A DNA stretch of 12,264 nucleotides from JANNMJ01 sp031397815 (lineage in GTDB: Bacteria > Bacteroidota > Bacteroidia > Cytophagales > Hymenobacteraceae): positions 1 to 12,264 of the forward strand of contig JANNMJ010000231.1 of the NCBI GenBank assembly GCA_031397815.1, in the 5' to 3' direction. Positions within the stretch are counted from its first letter, which is position 1, and the number at the start of each line of letters is the position of its first letter. The position numbers and the translations under genes are program-made. A model generated the notes under the pieces. It saw only the letters and a program-made list of their open reading frames with translations, did not search any database and was not told where the DNA came from. Positions 6,261 to 12,264 of this stretch are shown here, in pieces.

Positions 6261-8033
6261 TTACGGCGCCAGCCCAACGATGAGCAGGCGGGTGCGTTGG
6301 CGGTATTGTCCGGCCACCAGCTCCACGCTGTAGCAGCCAGCGGGCAGGTGCGCGCACTCAAGCCGCGCTTGGCTGGTGTGCGCGGGCAGGCGTTGCGATT
6401 GGACGGTGCGGCCGAGCACATCGCGGACGGTGAGCACGGCGGCGGCCGGTTGGGCGGGCCATTCCACCGTTGAGGTGGTGTGGGCGGGATTGGGCCAGAG
6501 GCGCAGGGCCGGCTGGCGGGCACTTTCGTCGGAGAGGCCCAGCACCTGGCCGATACCGGCGATGAAGAGATCGTAGGCGCCGCGCGGGACACTGGTAATG
6601 GTGAAGGCGCCGAGCGTGGCCGTATCGGCGAGCACGCCCCCGATGACCGGCCCGGCGGGCCCGGCGACGGCAATGGCGAGGGGCCGAATGCCGGTCGGGA
6701 CCATAAAGCCGGGGGGCGGCACGCCGGCGCTGAGATCCCAGACGGCGCGGCCGAGGGTATCGAGCTTGACCACAAAGCCATCGCGCACACCGATGGAAGT
6801 ACGTGGGTGACCGGGAATCAACGCTACCGTGCCGCTGAAATGGCCCGTCAGGTAAAGGGCGCCGCCGGTTTCCAGGGCTTGGCCGTTGATGATGCAGGTG
6901 CCCTGATTGCCCGATCCGGGCATTCGGTAGGCATAGCGCAGGGCGCCGGTATGGCCCAGGCCGATGGTGAAGCCGTCGGCATAGCCGGTGGAGGCGGCCA
7001 AGGTGTCGAGCGCTATTTGGCCGTCGTAACGGATGCCGCCGGTGCTGCCCAGCCGCCCACTCAGGATGATTTGGTGAGCATCGGCGGTCAGTTGGGTAAT
7101 TTCAGCGTTACTGGTGTTATGGGAGGTGAAAGGCCGCGCCCACTGCCACGCGCCGGCCGTATCAAGAGCCGCCACGAAACCGCCCGGATTCGGGAGGATA
7201 ATGGAGTCAAGCCGCACAGTTACCCCACCACCCAAAACAACTAGTTCAGTATCCGACAATCGAGCAATGCTATAAACTCCTGCCCAACCGGCGCTGGCAT
7301 TTTGCTCGAACTTCTTGATCCAACGCACTTCGCCGGTCATGTTGCAACGCACAATCCAACTGGCACTGCCACTAACGGGGTAGACCGAATCGCCGAGCAG
7401 TTGATCGTTGTAGGTTTCCAGAATAATCGTCGGGCAGCCCGCGCCATCGACTGCCAGCGAGCGGGCCGTTGAGACGCCGGGCGCAATTTGATTCATCGGG
7501 CGGGCAATGAGGCGATTCCAGCGACACGTACCATCGGAGGCTAGCTTCCAAAGCATCGTACTTCCATTGGTCGGTTGTGGCACCAGCAGTGTGCCACATG
7601 GTGTGGTGAAGTCTTGATAGATGGTAGCCGTGACGTAGAGGTTTCCAGCCATATCGAGCCGTAGGGCACCGACCAAGTCCTCGCCGCTGCTGCCGCCACT
7701 TCTGGCCCACAGGCACTGGCCGAAGGGGGAGAATTTGGCTACGAACAGGTCAGTTTGGCCTTGACCGAGCAGCAGATACGGCCCCAAATTCGCGTCGTCG
7801 GTAAAGGTGCCGAGCATGTAAATGTTGCCGGCGGCGTCGCTCTGCATATCGCGTACTTCGTCAATACCGCTGTTCATCAACACATCCGTTGGGATGGTCT
7901 GCGCCCACGCCCACTGCGGCTGCTGCGCCCACGCTTGCATTGGTAGCAGGGCTAGGCTCCAAAGACAAAGGGCGGCGACCAAAATTGGCCTGCATAGCCA
8001 AGGGGGGGCGGAGTGGTAGAGTTTTACAGACAT
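6261..8033 (-). CDS. Secreted beta-propeller-type protein with T9SS type A C-terminal sorting domain
   Basis: This is a 590-residue exported protein. Residues 1-36 form a signal peptide (hydrophobic ILVAALCLWSLALLPMQA, likely cleavage after AWA before QQ). The body repeats a pattern of the SBBP/beta-propeller type, such as D-x-AGN-(I/L)Y-(M/V) followed by a strand and then LFVAKFSPFGQCLWAR (about 67-111, 127-175) and DGFVVKLDTLGRAVWDL (418-434). The C-terminus, from LRLWPNPAHTTSTVEW (510-525) to GCYSVELVAG and RTRLLIVG (566-587), is a T9SS sorting domain that directs the protein to the surface or medium. The start was set at the signal peptide; the 92 codons upstream run through DNA antisense to the SGNH-like copy B. 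It has no catalytic motif that I recognise. It lies between the two lyase/SGNH pairs and is transcribed in the same direction. Confidence 0.85.
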   Translation of the reverse strand: MSVKLYHSAPPWLCRPILVAALCLWSLALLPMQAWAQQPQWAWAQTIPTDVLMNSGIDEVRDMQSDAAGNIYMLGTFTDDANLGPYLLLGQGQTDLFVAKFSPFGQCLWARSGGSSGEDLVGALRLDMAGNLYVTATIYQDFTTPCGTLLVPQPTNGSTMLWKLASDGTCRWNRLIARPMNQIAPGVSTARSLAVDGAGCPTIILETYNDQLLGDSVYPVSGSASWIVRCNMTGEVRWIKKFEQNASAGWAGVYSIARLSDTELVVLGGGVTVRLDSIILPNPGGFVAALDTAGAWQWARPFTSHNTSNAEITQLTADAHQIILSGRLGSTGGIRYDGQIALDTLAASTGYADGFTIGLGHTGALRYAYRMPGSGNQGTCIINGQALETGGALYLTGHFSGTVALIPGHPRTSIGVRDGFVVKLDTLGRAVWDLSAGVPPPGFMVPTGIRPLAIAVAGPAGPVIGGVLADTATLGAFTITSVPRGAYDLFIAGIGQVLGLSDESARQPALRLWPNPAHTTSTVEWPAQPAAAVLTVRDVLGRTVQSQRLPAHTSQARLECAHLPAGCYSVELVAGQYRQRTRLLIVGLAP

Positions 8034-8133
8034 AATGATGGTAAAATACAGTTGCAAAAGAAGCGGTTTGTGACTAGCTATCAAGCTGAGCGTTCTCAAT
8101 TTGGCTACCGCCGTCGGATGACGCGCCGCCGTT

Positions 8134-8898
8134 CTAAACCTCAACCCGTTCCAGTAAAGCCGCCGCCAACCGCTCGGCAATCTGCCGGTGCCCGGCGCGG
8201 CTGATGTGAATGCGGTTCGGCCCGACCAGCGGCTCGTCCGGCGTGCCCGTCGCGCCGAAAAGCCGGACGTAGGGCAGTTGGGCGTATGCTGCCCAACTGG
8301 CAGCGGCACGGTCGAGGTGCGCGGCCAAGTGATTCTCGAAGGGAGAAGCCGGGCGACGCGGCGGCCCCACCAACAGCAGCTGCGCGCCGTGGGCGGCGGC
8401 TTGCTTGTGTAGCTCTTCTACTACGGTTTTAGTGGCCGCCAGCGCCCGGCGGCGGTTGCCGATGAGCGCGCCGAGCCAACCGTTCAGCTCGCGCCACGGC
8501 GCCGGGGGCGCCGGTGTCAGGAAGAATTCGGGCGGGAGGGGCGAGGTAGAGCGCGGGCTGAGACGGTCGGCCAGCGGGTCGTGGGTGTGGTGCGATAATG
8601 TGCCGCGGTTCAGCACTTGTTGGCGGCGACCGGTGGCGTCGTGGTATCGGTAAAAAAGCTTGATTAGGCGTAGTAGCGGCTCAGTCCGCAGGTGCAGCAC
8701 GAGCCAGTGCGCAGGCTGGGTGGCCAGACTCTCCTGCACTCGCGCCACGCAGGTGGCCAAGCGTTCGGAGCGCACGATGGTCACTTTTGGCGCGTGGCCG
8801 TGCGTTTTCAGAAGCTGCGTCAACTGTTGATGGTACAGCTCCGCTGGCGGAATGTTAGCCTGTTGCGTGAGGCACCCGCCGACGATGGTAATCAGCAT
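8134..8898 (-). CDS. SGNH/GDSL-hydrolase-like protein with altered catalytic residues, copy B
   Basis: This 254-residue paralogue of 4437-5201 is about 95 percent identical (13 differences by eye). Seven of these lie at residues 18-35 (for example L18P, Q31K, F35H), the rest are scattered, and the last is G253E. It keeps the unusual Cys9, Asn228 and His231, so the substitutions predate the duplication and have been kept. The start is ATG at 8896-8898, which overlaps the upstream stop in ATGCTGA exactly as in copy A. A longer frame reaching 9138 is rejected because it would read through the CitE-like gene in another frame. About 100 bp separate its stop from the T9SS gene start, so the three genes 9851 to 6261 may be one transcript. 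Confidence 0.6.
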   Translation of the reverse strand: MLITIVGGCLTQQANIPPAELYHQQLTQLLKTHGHAPKVTIVRSERLATCVARVQESLATQPAHWLVLHLRTEPLLRLIKLFYRYHDATGRRQQVLNRGTLSHHTHDPLADRLSPRSTSPLPPEFFLTPAPPAPWRELNGWLGALIGNRRRALAATKTVVEELHKQAAAHGAQLLLVGPPRRPASPFENHLAAHLDRAAASWAAYAQLPYVRLFGATGTPDEPLVGPNRIHISRAGHRQIAERLAAALLERVEV

Positions 8899-9851
8899 AA
8901 AACCGCGTTTGATGCTGATTGAGGCTGATATTGAAGCTGATTCTGACGCAGAAAATGCTGCGCCGCCAGCACTTCCTGCGGGCTGATGACCACGCGCTCC
9001 GGCGTGAGGGCGAGGGCGCTGTCGGGCAGTCCGTAAGCTTGCGCATCGGTCAAAAGGCGGTGCGCGAGCGCGGCGGCGGGTGGTTGCGGTGCAAACGCGA
9101 CGCGGCCCGACGAAAGCGAGGGCGGCCGAGCACACCACTGGGTTTGGGCAAGGCTGAGCGTTATCTGGCCGATGGCGCTAGAATAGGCGGTCAGGCAACT
9201 CAAAACGGTGGAAAAGGCGGCGCCATCATCCAGCCGGAGAAGCGGGGAGTTCAGGAGACCTTTTCCGGTGGCGGTGAGGGCGTGGTCGAGGGTGGCAACC
9301 CAGTGCCAGTAATGGGCCGAATCGTGGTGATGAAACGGAAAATGACCGAGGCTCAGGTTGAGGTCGCAGTGACCGAACGCCACGGCCTTGAGGCGCGCAT
9401 CGGGTAGCGCCGCGATGGCTGATACTGCCGCCAAGCCTTCCACCGTTTCGATAATCGGAATCAGATGCCCTACTGATGGCGGGAGCGCATCGAGCACCCG
9501 CTGCACCTGCCTCGCGCTGCTCACTTTGGGTAGGATTACAGCGTGAAAAGGCGGCAGCTCGCGCAGCAAAGCCAAATCAGCGGCGAAATGCGGCGTTTGG
9601 GCGCCGTTGATTCGCAGGATGGTGCGGGCTAAATCAGGGCCGAAAGGGGCGGTGGCCAACGTGCGGAACGCGGTGCGACCGTGCGCTTTGCGCGTTAGGG
9701 TGGCGGCGGCGGTGGGCGCTACGAGGGAGTCTTCGAGGTCGAAGCAGAGATAGCCGCCGTGTGGGGTGGCGGCTTGAAAAAGGGAGTAGAACCGGGCAAA
9801 GTCGGCCGCTTCGCGTTGTTGCACGAAGTGGTAGGGCAGAACCGAAGGCAT
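8892..9851 (-). CDS. HpcH/HpaI aldolase / CitE-like protein, copy B
   Basis: This 319-residue paralogue of 5195-6157 retains all the family motifs: FDLEDSLVAP, LRINGAQTP, ILPKVSSARQV, LIPIIETVEGL and AVAFGHCDLNLSLG. Its catalytic core should be as active as copy A. By hand alignment only 11 of the first 203 residues differ. Residues 204 to about 264 differ at well over a third of positions and include a one-residue gap, while the final 55 residues show 9 changes. It is divergent from the DUF885 gene. The minus-strand TAACTTTA at 9909-9916 may be its -7 element. Its natural reaction is unknown. Confidence 0.7.
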   Translation of the reverse strand: MPSVLPYHFVQQREAADFARFYSLFQAATPHGGYLCFDLEDSLVAPTAAATLTRKAHGRTAFRTLATAPFGPDLARTILRINGAQTPHFAADLALLRELPPFHAVILPKVSSARQVQRVLDALPPSVGHLIPIIETVEGLAAVSAIAALPDARLKAVAFGHCDLNLSLGHFPFHHHDSAHYWHWVATLDHALTATGKGLLNSPLLRLDDGAAFSTVLSCLTAYSSAIGQITLSLAQTQWCARPPSLSSGRVAFAPQPPAAALAHRLLTDAQAYGLPDSALALTPERVVISPQEVLAAQHFLRQNQLQYQPQSASNAVLC

Positions 9852-10034
9852 CAGCGGGCAGAAAGGACGGCGAGAATAAGCGTGAGAGCGGCCGTGGCGG
9901 CTCGGTCTTAAAGTTACTCACGGCGCCGCTTTTAGCCCGATGGCTGACCCGCCCAACGTCCGCGCCGGATGCAGCCTTCGCCGCACGGCGTGTACCTTTC
10001 GCCGAGTCCATTCCTTACTCCGATTCGTTCGCCG

Positions 10035-11852
10035 ATGGTACACTTCTCCCGTTTCTTACCGGTCGCCGTCGCCCTGCTGGGGTTGGCGGGCGCCGCCTGT
10101 CAGTCCAACTCCTCCTCCGCCGACAGCAAAGACGCGCCGAAAGTCTCGGTCGCCGACCAGCGCTTCGATACCTTCAAGGAGCAGTTCATTGAGCGTCTGT
10201 GGCGCCTGAACCCCGATTGGGCGGCCTACCAAGGGTATCACAAATACGATAATCAGCTCGTCGTGCCCGATTCGGCGTGGCGGGCGGCGGCACACGCGCA
10301 GTACGTCCGCGAGCTGGAGCGGCTGGGGCAGTTCACGCCGGATTCTCTCTCGGCTAATAACCAGACCGACCACCGGATGCTCGCCGACTTTCTGAACGGC
10401 GCGCAATGGAGCCTCGACTCGTTGCGGGCGTGGGAGTGGGACCCTTCGACTTACAACCTCGGCGACCCCATCGGGCTGCTGCTCACCGGCCGTCACGCGC
10501 CCCTCGACACGCGGCTGACAGCGCTCTCCGATAAGCTCAGCAAGGCGGATGCGTATTACGAAGCCGCCACCCGCAACCTCCGGCATCCGTCGGTGGAGCA
10601 CATGAAACTGGCGATTCTGCAAAACCAAGGCACTTTGGAGCTACTGCCGCAGGTGCTCGATTCGGTGAAGAAATCGGGCCTGACGGCGTTTCAGCAGGAG
10701 CGCCTCACGCAGCAGGTGCAGACGACCGAAAGGGCCATTCAAGGGTACGTGCGGATGCTGCAAGGGCGCCTGAAAAGCCCCGCCGACCCTGCGGCGCACC
10801 CATACCGGTTAGGCACGGCGCTCTACGGACGGAAATTCCACCACGATCTGGCCTCCGCCTACACCCCCGACCAGCTCTACGAGCGCGCCGTGGCGCACAA
10901 GGAAGAGCTACTGACCGATATGGGCAAGCTCGCCGATGAGCTGTGGCCCAAGTACTTCGGCCAAGAAGCGAAGCCCGCCGACCGCCAGCAGCGCATCCGG
11001 CGCGTCATCGACCTTCTCACAAAAAATCACACCACTCCGGACTCGTTCGTGGTGGCCGTGCGCCAGCAGATTCCGCGCTTGGTGGCATTCGTGAACGATA
11101 AAAACCTGCTCACCCAAGACCCCAGCAAGCCGCTCGTGGTGCGCGAAACGCCCATGTATATGCGCGGCGGTGGGGCCGGGGCGAGCGTATCGGCACCGGG
11201 GCCGTACGATAAGGGCGCGAACACTTATTACAACGTCACGCCCATCACGAAGGCAGATTACACCCCCGAACAGGCCGAAAGCTACCTGCGTGAGTACAAC
11301 CGCTACACGCTTCAGATTCTGAACATTCACGAGGCGATTCCCGGCCACTACACGCAGCTCGTGTACGCCAACCGCTCGCCGTCGCTGGTGAAGGCCATTT
11401 TTGGGAACGGCTCGATGGTGGAAGGCTGGGCGGTTTATTCGGAGCGAATGATGCTGGAGAACGGCTACGGGAATGATTCGAAGGAATTGTGGCTGCTCTA
11501 CTACAAGTGGAACCTGCGCACGACGCTCAACACGATTCTCGATATCAGCGTCCACACGAAGAATATGAGTCAGGCCGACGCCCTCGCGCTCCTCACCAAC
11601 GACGGCTTCCAAGAGCGCGCCGAAGCAGAAGGCAAATGGCGCCGCGTGCAGCTCAGCCAAGTCCAGCTCTGCTCGTACTTCGACGGCTACGCCCAGATTA
11701 TGGACCTCCGCGATGCCCTCAAAACGAATCAGGGCAAAGCGTTTCAATTACGTGCTTTCCACGAGCAGTTTTTGAGCTATGGGTCGGCACCGGTGAAGTA
11801 TATCCGCGAGCTGATGCTGGCGGGGACGGAACCGGCGGTGGCGGGGAAGTAG
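10035..11852 (+). CDS. DUF885 family metallopeptidase-like lipoprotein
   Basis: This 605-residue envelope protein starts with a signal peptide (MVHFSRFLPVAVALLGLAGAAC). Cys22 is a likely lipidation site, although Gly rather than Leu or Val at -3 makes the lipobox atypical. A Ser-rich linker follows. HEAIPGHYTQ (432-441) supplies the zinc-binding HExxxGH-like motif and EGWAVYSERM (463-472) the second conserved glutamate motif of DUF885. This family is related to zinc carboxypeptidase-type peptidases; the substrate is unknown. ATG 10035 is preferred over 9969 because it begins directly at the signal peptide. Upstream, TACCTTTC at 9993-10000 is one base off the TAnnTTTG element, giving a leader of about 28 nt. 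The C-terminal helical region is complete and the stop is TAG. Confidence 0.85.
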   Translation: MVHFSRFLPVAVALLGLAGAACQSNSSSADSKDAPKVSVADQRFDTFKEQFIERLWRLNPDWAAYQGYHKYDNQLVVPDSAWRAAAHAQYVRELERLGQFTPDSLSANNQTDHRMLADFLNGAQWSLDSLRAWEWDPSTYNLGDPIGLLLTGRHAPLDTRLTALSDKLSKADAYYEAATRNLRHPSVEHMKLAILQNQGTLELLPQVLDSVKKSGLTAFQQERLTQQVQTTERAIQGYVRMLQGRLKSPADPAAHPYRLGTALYGRKFHHDLASAYTPDQLYERAVAHKEELLTDMGKLADELWPKYFGQEAKPADRQQRIRRVIDLLTKNHTTPDSFVVAVRQQIPRLVAFVNDKNLLTQDPSKPLVVRETPMYMRGGGAGASVSAPGPYDKGANTYYNVTPITKADYTPEQAESYLREYNRYTLQILNIHEAIPGHYTQLVYANRSPSLVKAIFGNGSMVEGWAVYSERMMLENGYGNDSKELWLLYYKWNLRTTLNTILDISVHTKNMSQADALALLTNDGFQERAEAEGKWRRVQLSQVQLCSYFDGYAQIMDLRDALKTNQGKAFQLRAFHEQFLSYGSAPVKYIRELMLAGTEPAVAGK

Positions 11853-11858
11853 GGGGAT

Positions 11859-11902
11859 GGGAAGGTGATGGGAAGGTGATGTGAAGGTGATGTGAAAGAG
11901 AT
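11859..11902 (+). repeat. Four degenerate 11-bp tandem repeats
   Basis: The unit GGGAAGGTGAT occurs at 11859-11869 and 11870-11880, then as GTGAAGGTGAT (11881-11891) and GTGAAAGAGAT (11892-11902). The repeats start 7 bp after the DUF885 stop and would be in its 3' untranslated RNA. They lie within 11843-11916, a stretch of 74 nt with no C on the plus strand. No gene is seen in 11853-12264. Confidence 0.8.
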
Positions 11903-11930
11903 GTGGGGATGTGAGGCGGGATGGGCGTAT

Positions 11931-11951
11931 CCGGCACCGTCTCGGTGCCGG
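11931..11951. repeat. Isolated copy of the 21-bp palindrome
   Basis: This has arms CCGGCACC and GGTGCCGG around GTCTC, identical to the copies at 34-54 and 125-145 about 11.8 kb away. It sits 78 bp after the DUF885 stop and could fold as a hairpin near the transcript end. Its presence at both ends of the window marks a dispersed intergenic repeat family in this genome. Confidence 0.9.
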
Positions 11952-11996
11952 TTTGGGTGGGTTACGGGTAGTCCGCGCACGGATAAGCCCGGCGGC

Positions 11997-12152
11997 GCGT
12001 AGCCCGGGGTAGTCGGCGCAAAGCGCCGCCAACCCCGGGCTGTGGAAAAGAACCCCGTTGGGGTTCGTATGATGCGTTCAATCGGGGAACCCCAACGGGG
12101 TTCTTCTCCAAAGCCCGGGGTTGATTTCGCAGAAATCTACCCCGGGCTACGC
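11997..12152. repeat. 156-bp nested palindromic element with 16-bp terminal inverted repeats
   Basis: The ends GCGTAGCCCGGGGTAG (11997-12012) and CTACCCCGGGCTACGC (12137-12152) are perfect inverted repeats. Inside are three hairpins. Hairpin 1 (12001-12041) has 10-bp outer arms plus CGGCGC/GCGCCG around AAA. Hairpin 2 pairs 12048-12066 with 12087-12105 over 19 bp, and each arm is itself a small palindrome (GAACCCC/GGGGTTC). Hairpin 3 (12112-12148) has 10-bp arms, a single T-T mismatch and GATTTC/GAAATC around GCA. There is no coding capacity. It resembles a MITE or REP-like mosaic; no target duplication is evident. A decayed partial copy may lie at 11965-11979. Confidence 0.85.
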
Positions 12153-12260
12153 GGGCTACGCGGGCTACGCGGGCTACGCGGGCTACGCGGGCTACGCGGG
12201 CTACGCGGGCTACGCGGGCTACGCGGGCTACGCGGGCTACGCGGGCTACGCGGGCTACGC
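12144..12260 (+). repeat. Thirteen perfect 9-bp tandem repeats
   Basis: The unit GGGCTACGC is repeated thirteen times without a single change. The first unit is the right terminal end of the neighbouring palindromic element, so the array looks like an expansion of that end. No gene covers it within the window. Perfect identity suggests recent slippage and variable copy number between strains. Confidence 0.95.
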
Positions 12261-12264
12261 CCCC

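Larger units (their letters stand above)
8108..9952. repeat. Direct repeat copy B (1845 bp) with dnaB-derived 3' edge
   Basis: This copy begins at 8108 with a fragment that in copy A encodes the last nine residues and stop of DnaB. Here it is cut off from any helicase sequence, which shows that B is derived from A. It ends at TGACCCGC (9945-9952), after which the sequence leads into the DUF885 gene region. The duplicated dnaB end also supplies the TAG stop of the SGNH-like gene on the minus strand. There is no transposase or terminal inverted repeat at the edges. Confidence 0.95.

Noticed and set aside
6480..7244. Plus-strand frame of 254 codons inside the T9SS gene
   Set aside because: It is antisense to a protein with a signal peptide, repeats and sorting domain; the frame is a GC-bias shadow.
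8034..8309. 92-codon N-terminal extension of the T9SS protein
   Set aside because: It would run through the SGNH-like copy B and place a signal peptide in the middle of the protein; the start at 8033 puts the signal peptide at the N-terminus.
8899..9138. 80-codon extension of SGNH-like copy B
   Set aside because: It overlaps the 3' end of the CitE-like gene in another frame, and copy A shows the shared start at the ATGCTGA overlap.
4411..9952. Composite transposon with the direct repeats as insertion sequences
   Set aside because: The repeats encode metabolic-type enzymes, contain no transposase and have no terminal inverted repeats.

Overview
The window looks like chromosomal DNA from a GC-rich member of the Bacteroidota, most likely close to Hymenobacter. 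Four things point there: a secreted protein with a type IX secretion (T9SS) C-terminal sorting domain, promoter elements of the Bacteroidota TAnnTTTG type, a Bacteroidota-style Mpl ligase, and a DUF885 lipoprotein. The genus is an inference from style, not from a database match.

Layout. Positions 1-195 hold tandem 91-bp repeats built from a 21-bp palindrome. mpl (213-1607, minus), a peptidoglycan-recycling ligase, is transcribed away from dnaB (1807-4440, plus). The 199 bp between them hold two face-to-face Bacteroidota-type promoter elements and a 16-bp inverted repeat. The replicative helicase gene dnaB is interrupted inside its Walker A motif by a 343-residue intein with a LAGLIDADG homing endonuclease. 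Its C-terminus resembles the tip of single-strand binding protein.

Positions 4411-9952 hold a duplicated module. A two-gene unit (CitE/HpcH-HpaI-like lyase, then a small SGNH-hydrolase-like protein with altered catalytic residues) occurs twice in the same orientation, at 4411-6258 and 8108-9952. The copies bracket one gene for a T9SS-exported beta-propeller-type protein (6261-8033). All five genes are on the minus strand and could be co-transcribed. The second copy carries the last 30 bp of dnaB at its 3' edge, so the locus next to dnaB is the source and the other is derived. The two CitE-like proteins are nearly identical except for a strongly diverged patch of about 60 residues. This lyase/SGNH/T9SS cluster is the best candidate for an undescribed system; its biochemical role cannot be read from the sequence.

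A DUF885 family metallopeptidase-like lipoprotein (10035-11852, plus) follows, divergent from the second CitE-like gene. The last 412 bp are gene-free and repeat-rich: an 11-bp degenerate repeat in a 74-nt stretch without C, another copy of the 21-bp palindrome, a 156-bp nested palindromic element, and thirteen perfect copies of a 9-bp repeat. No tRNA, rRNA, CRISPR array or transposase was seen.
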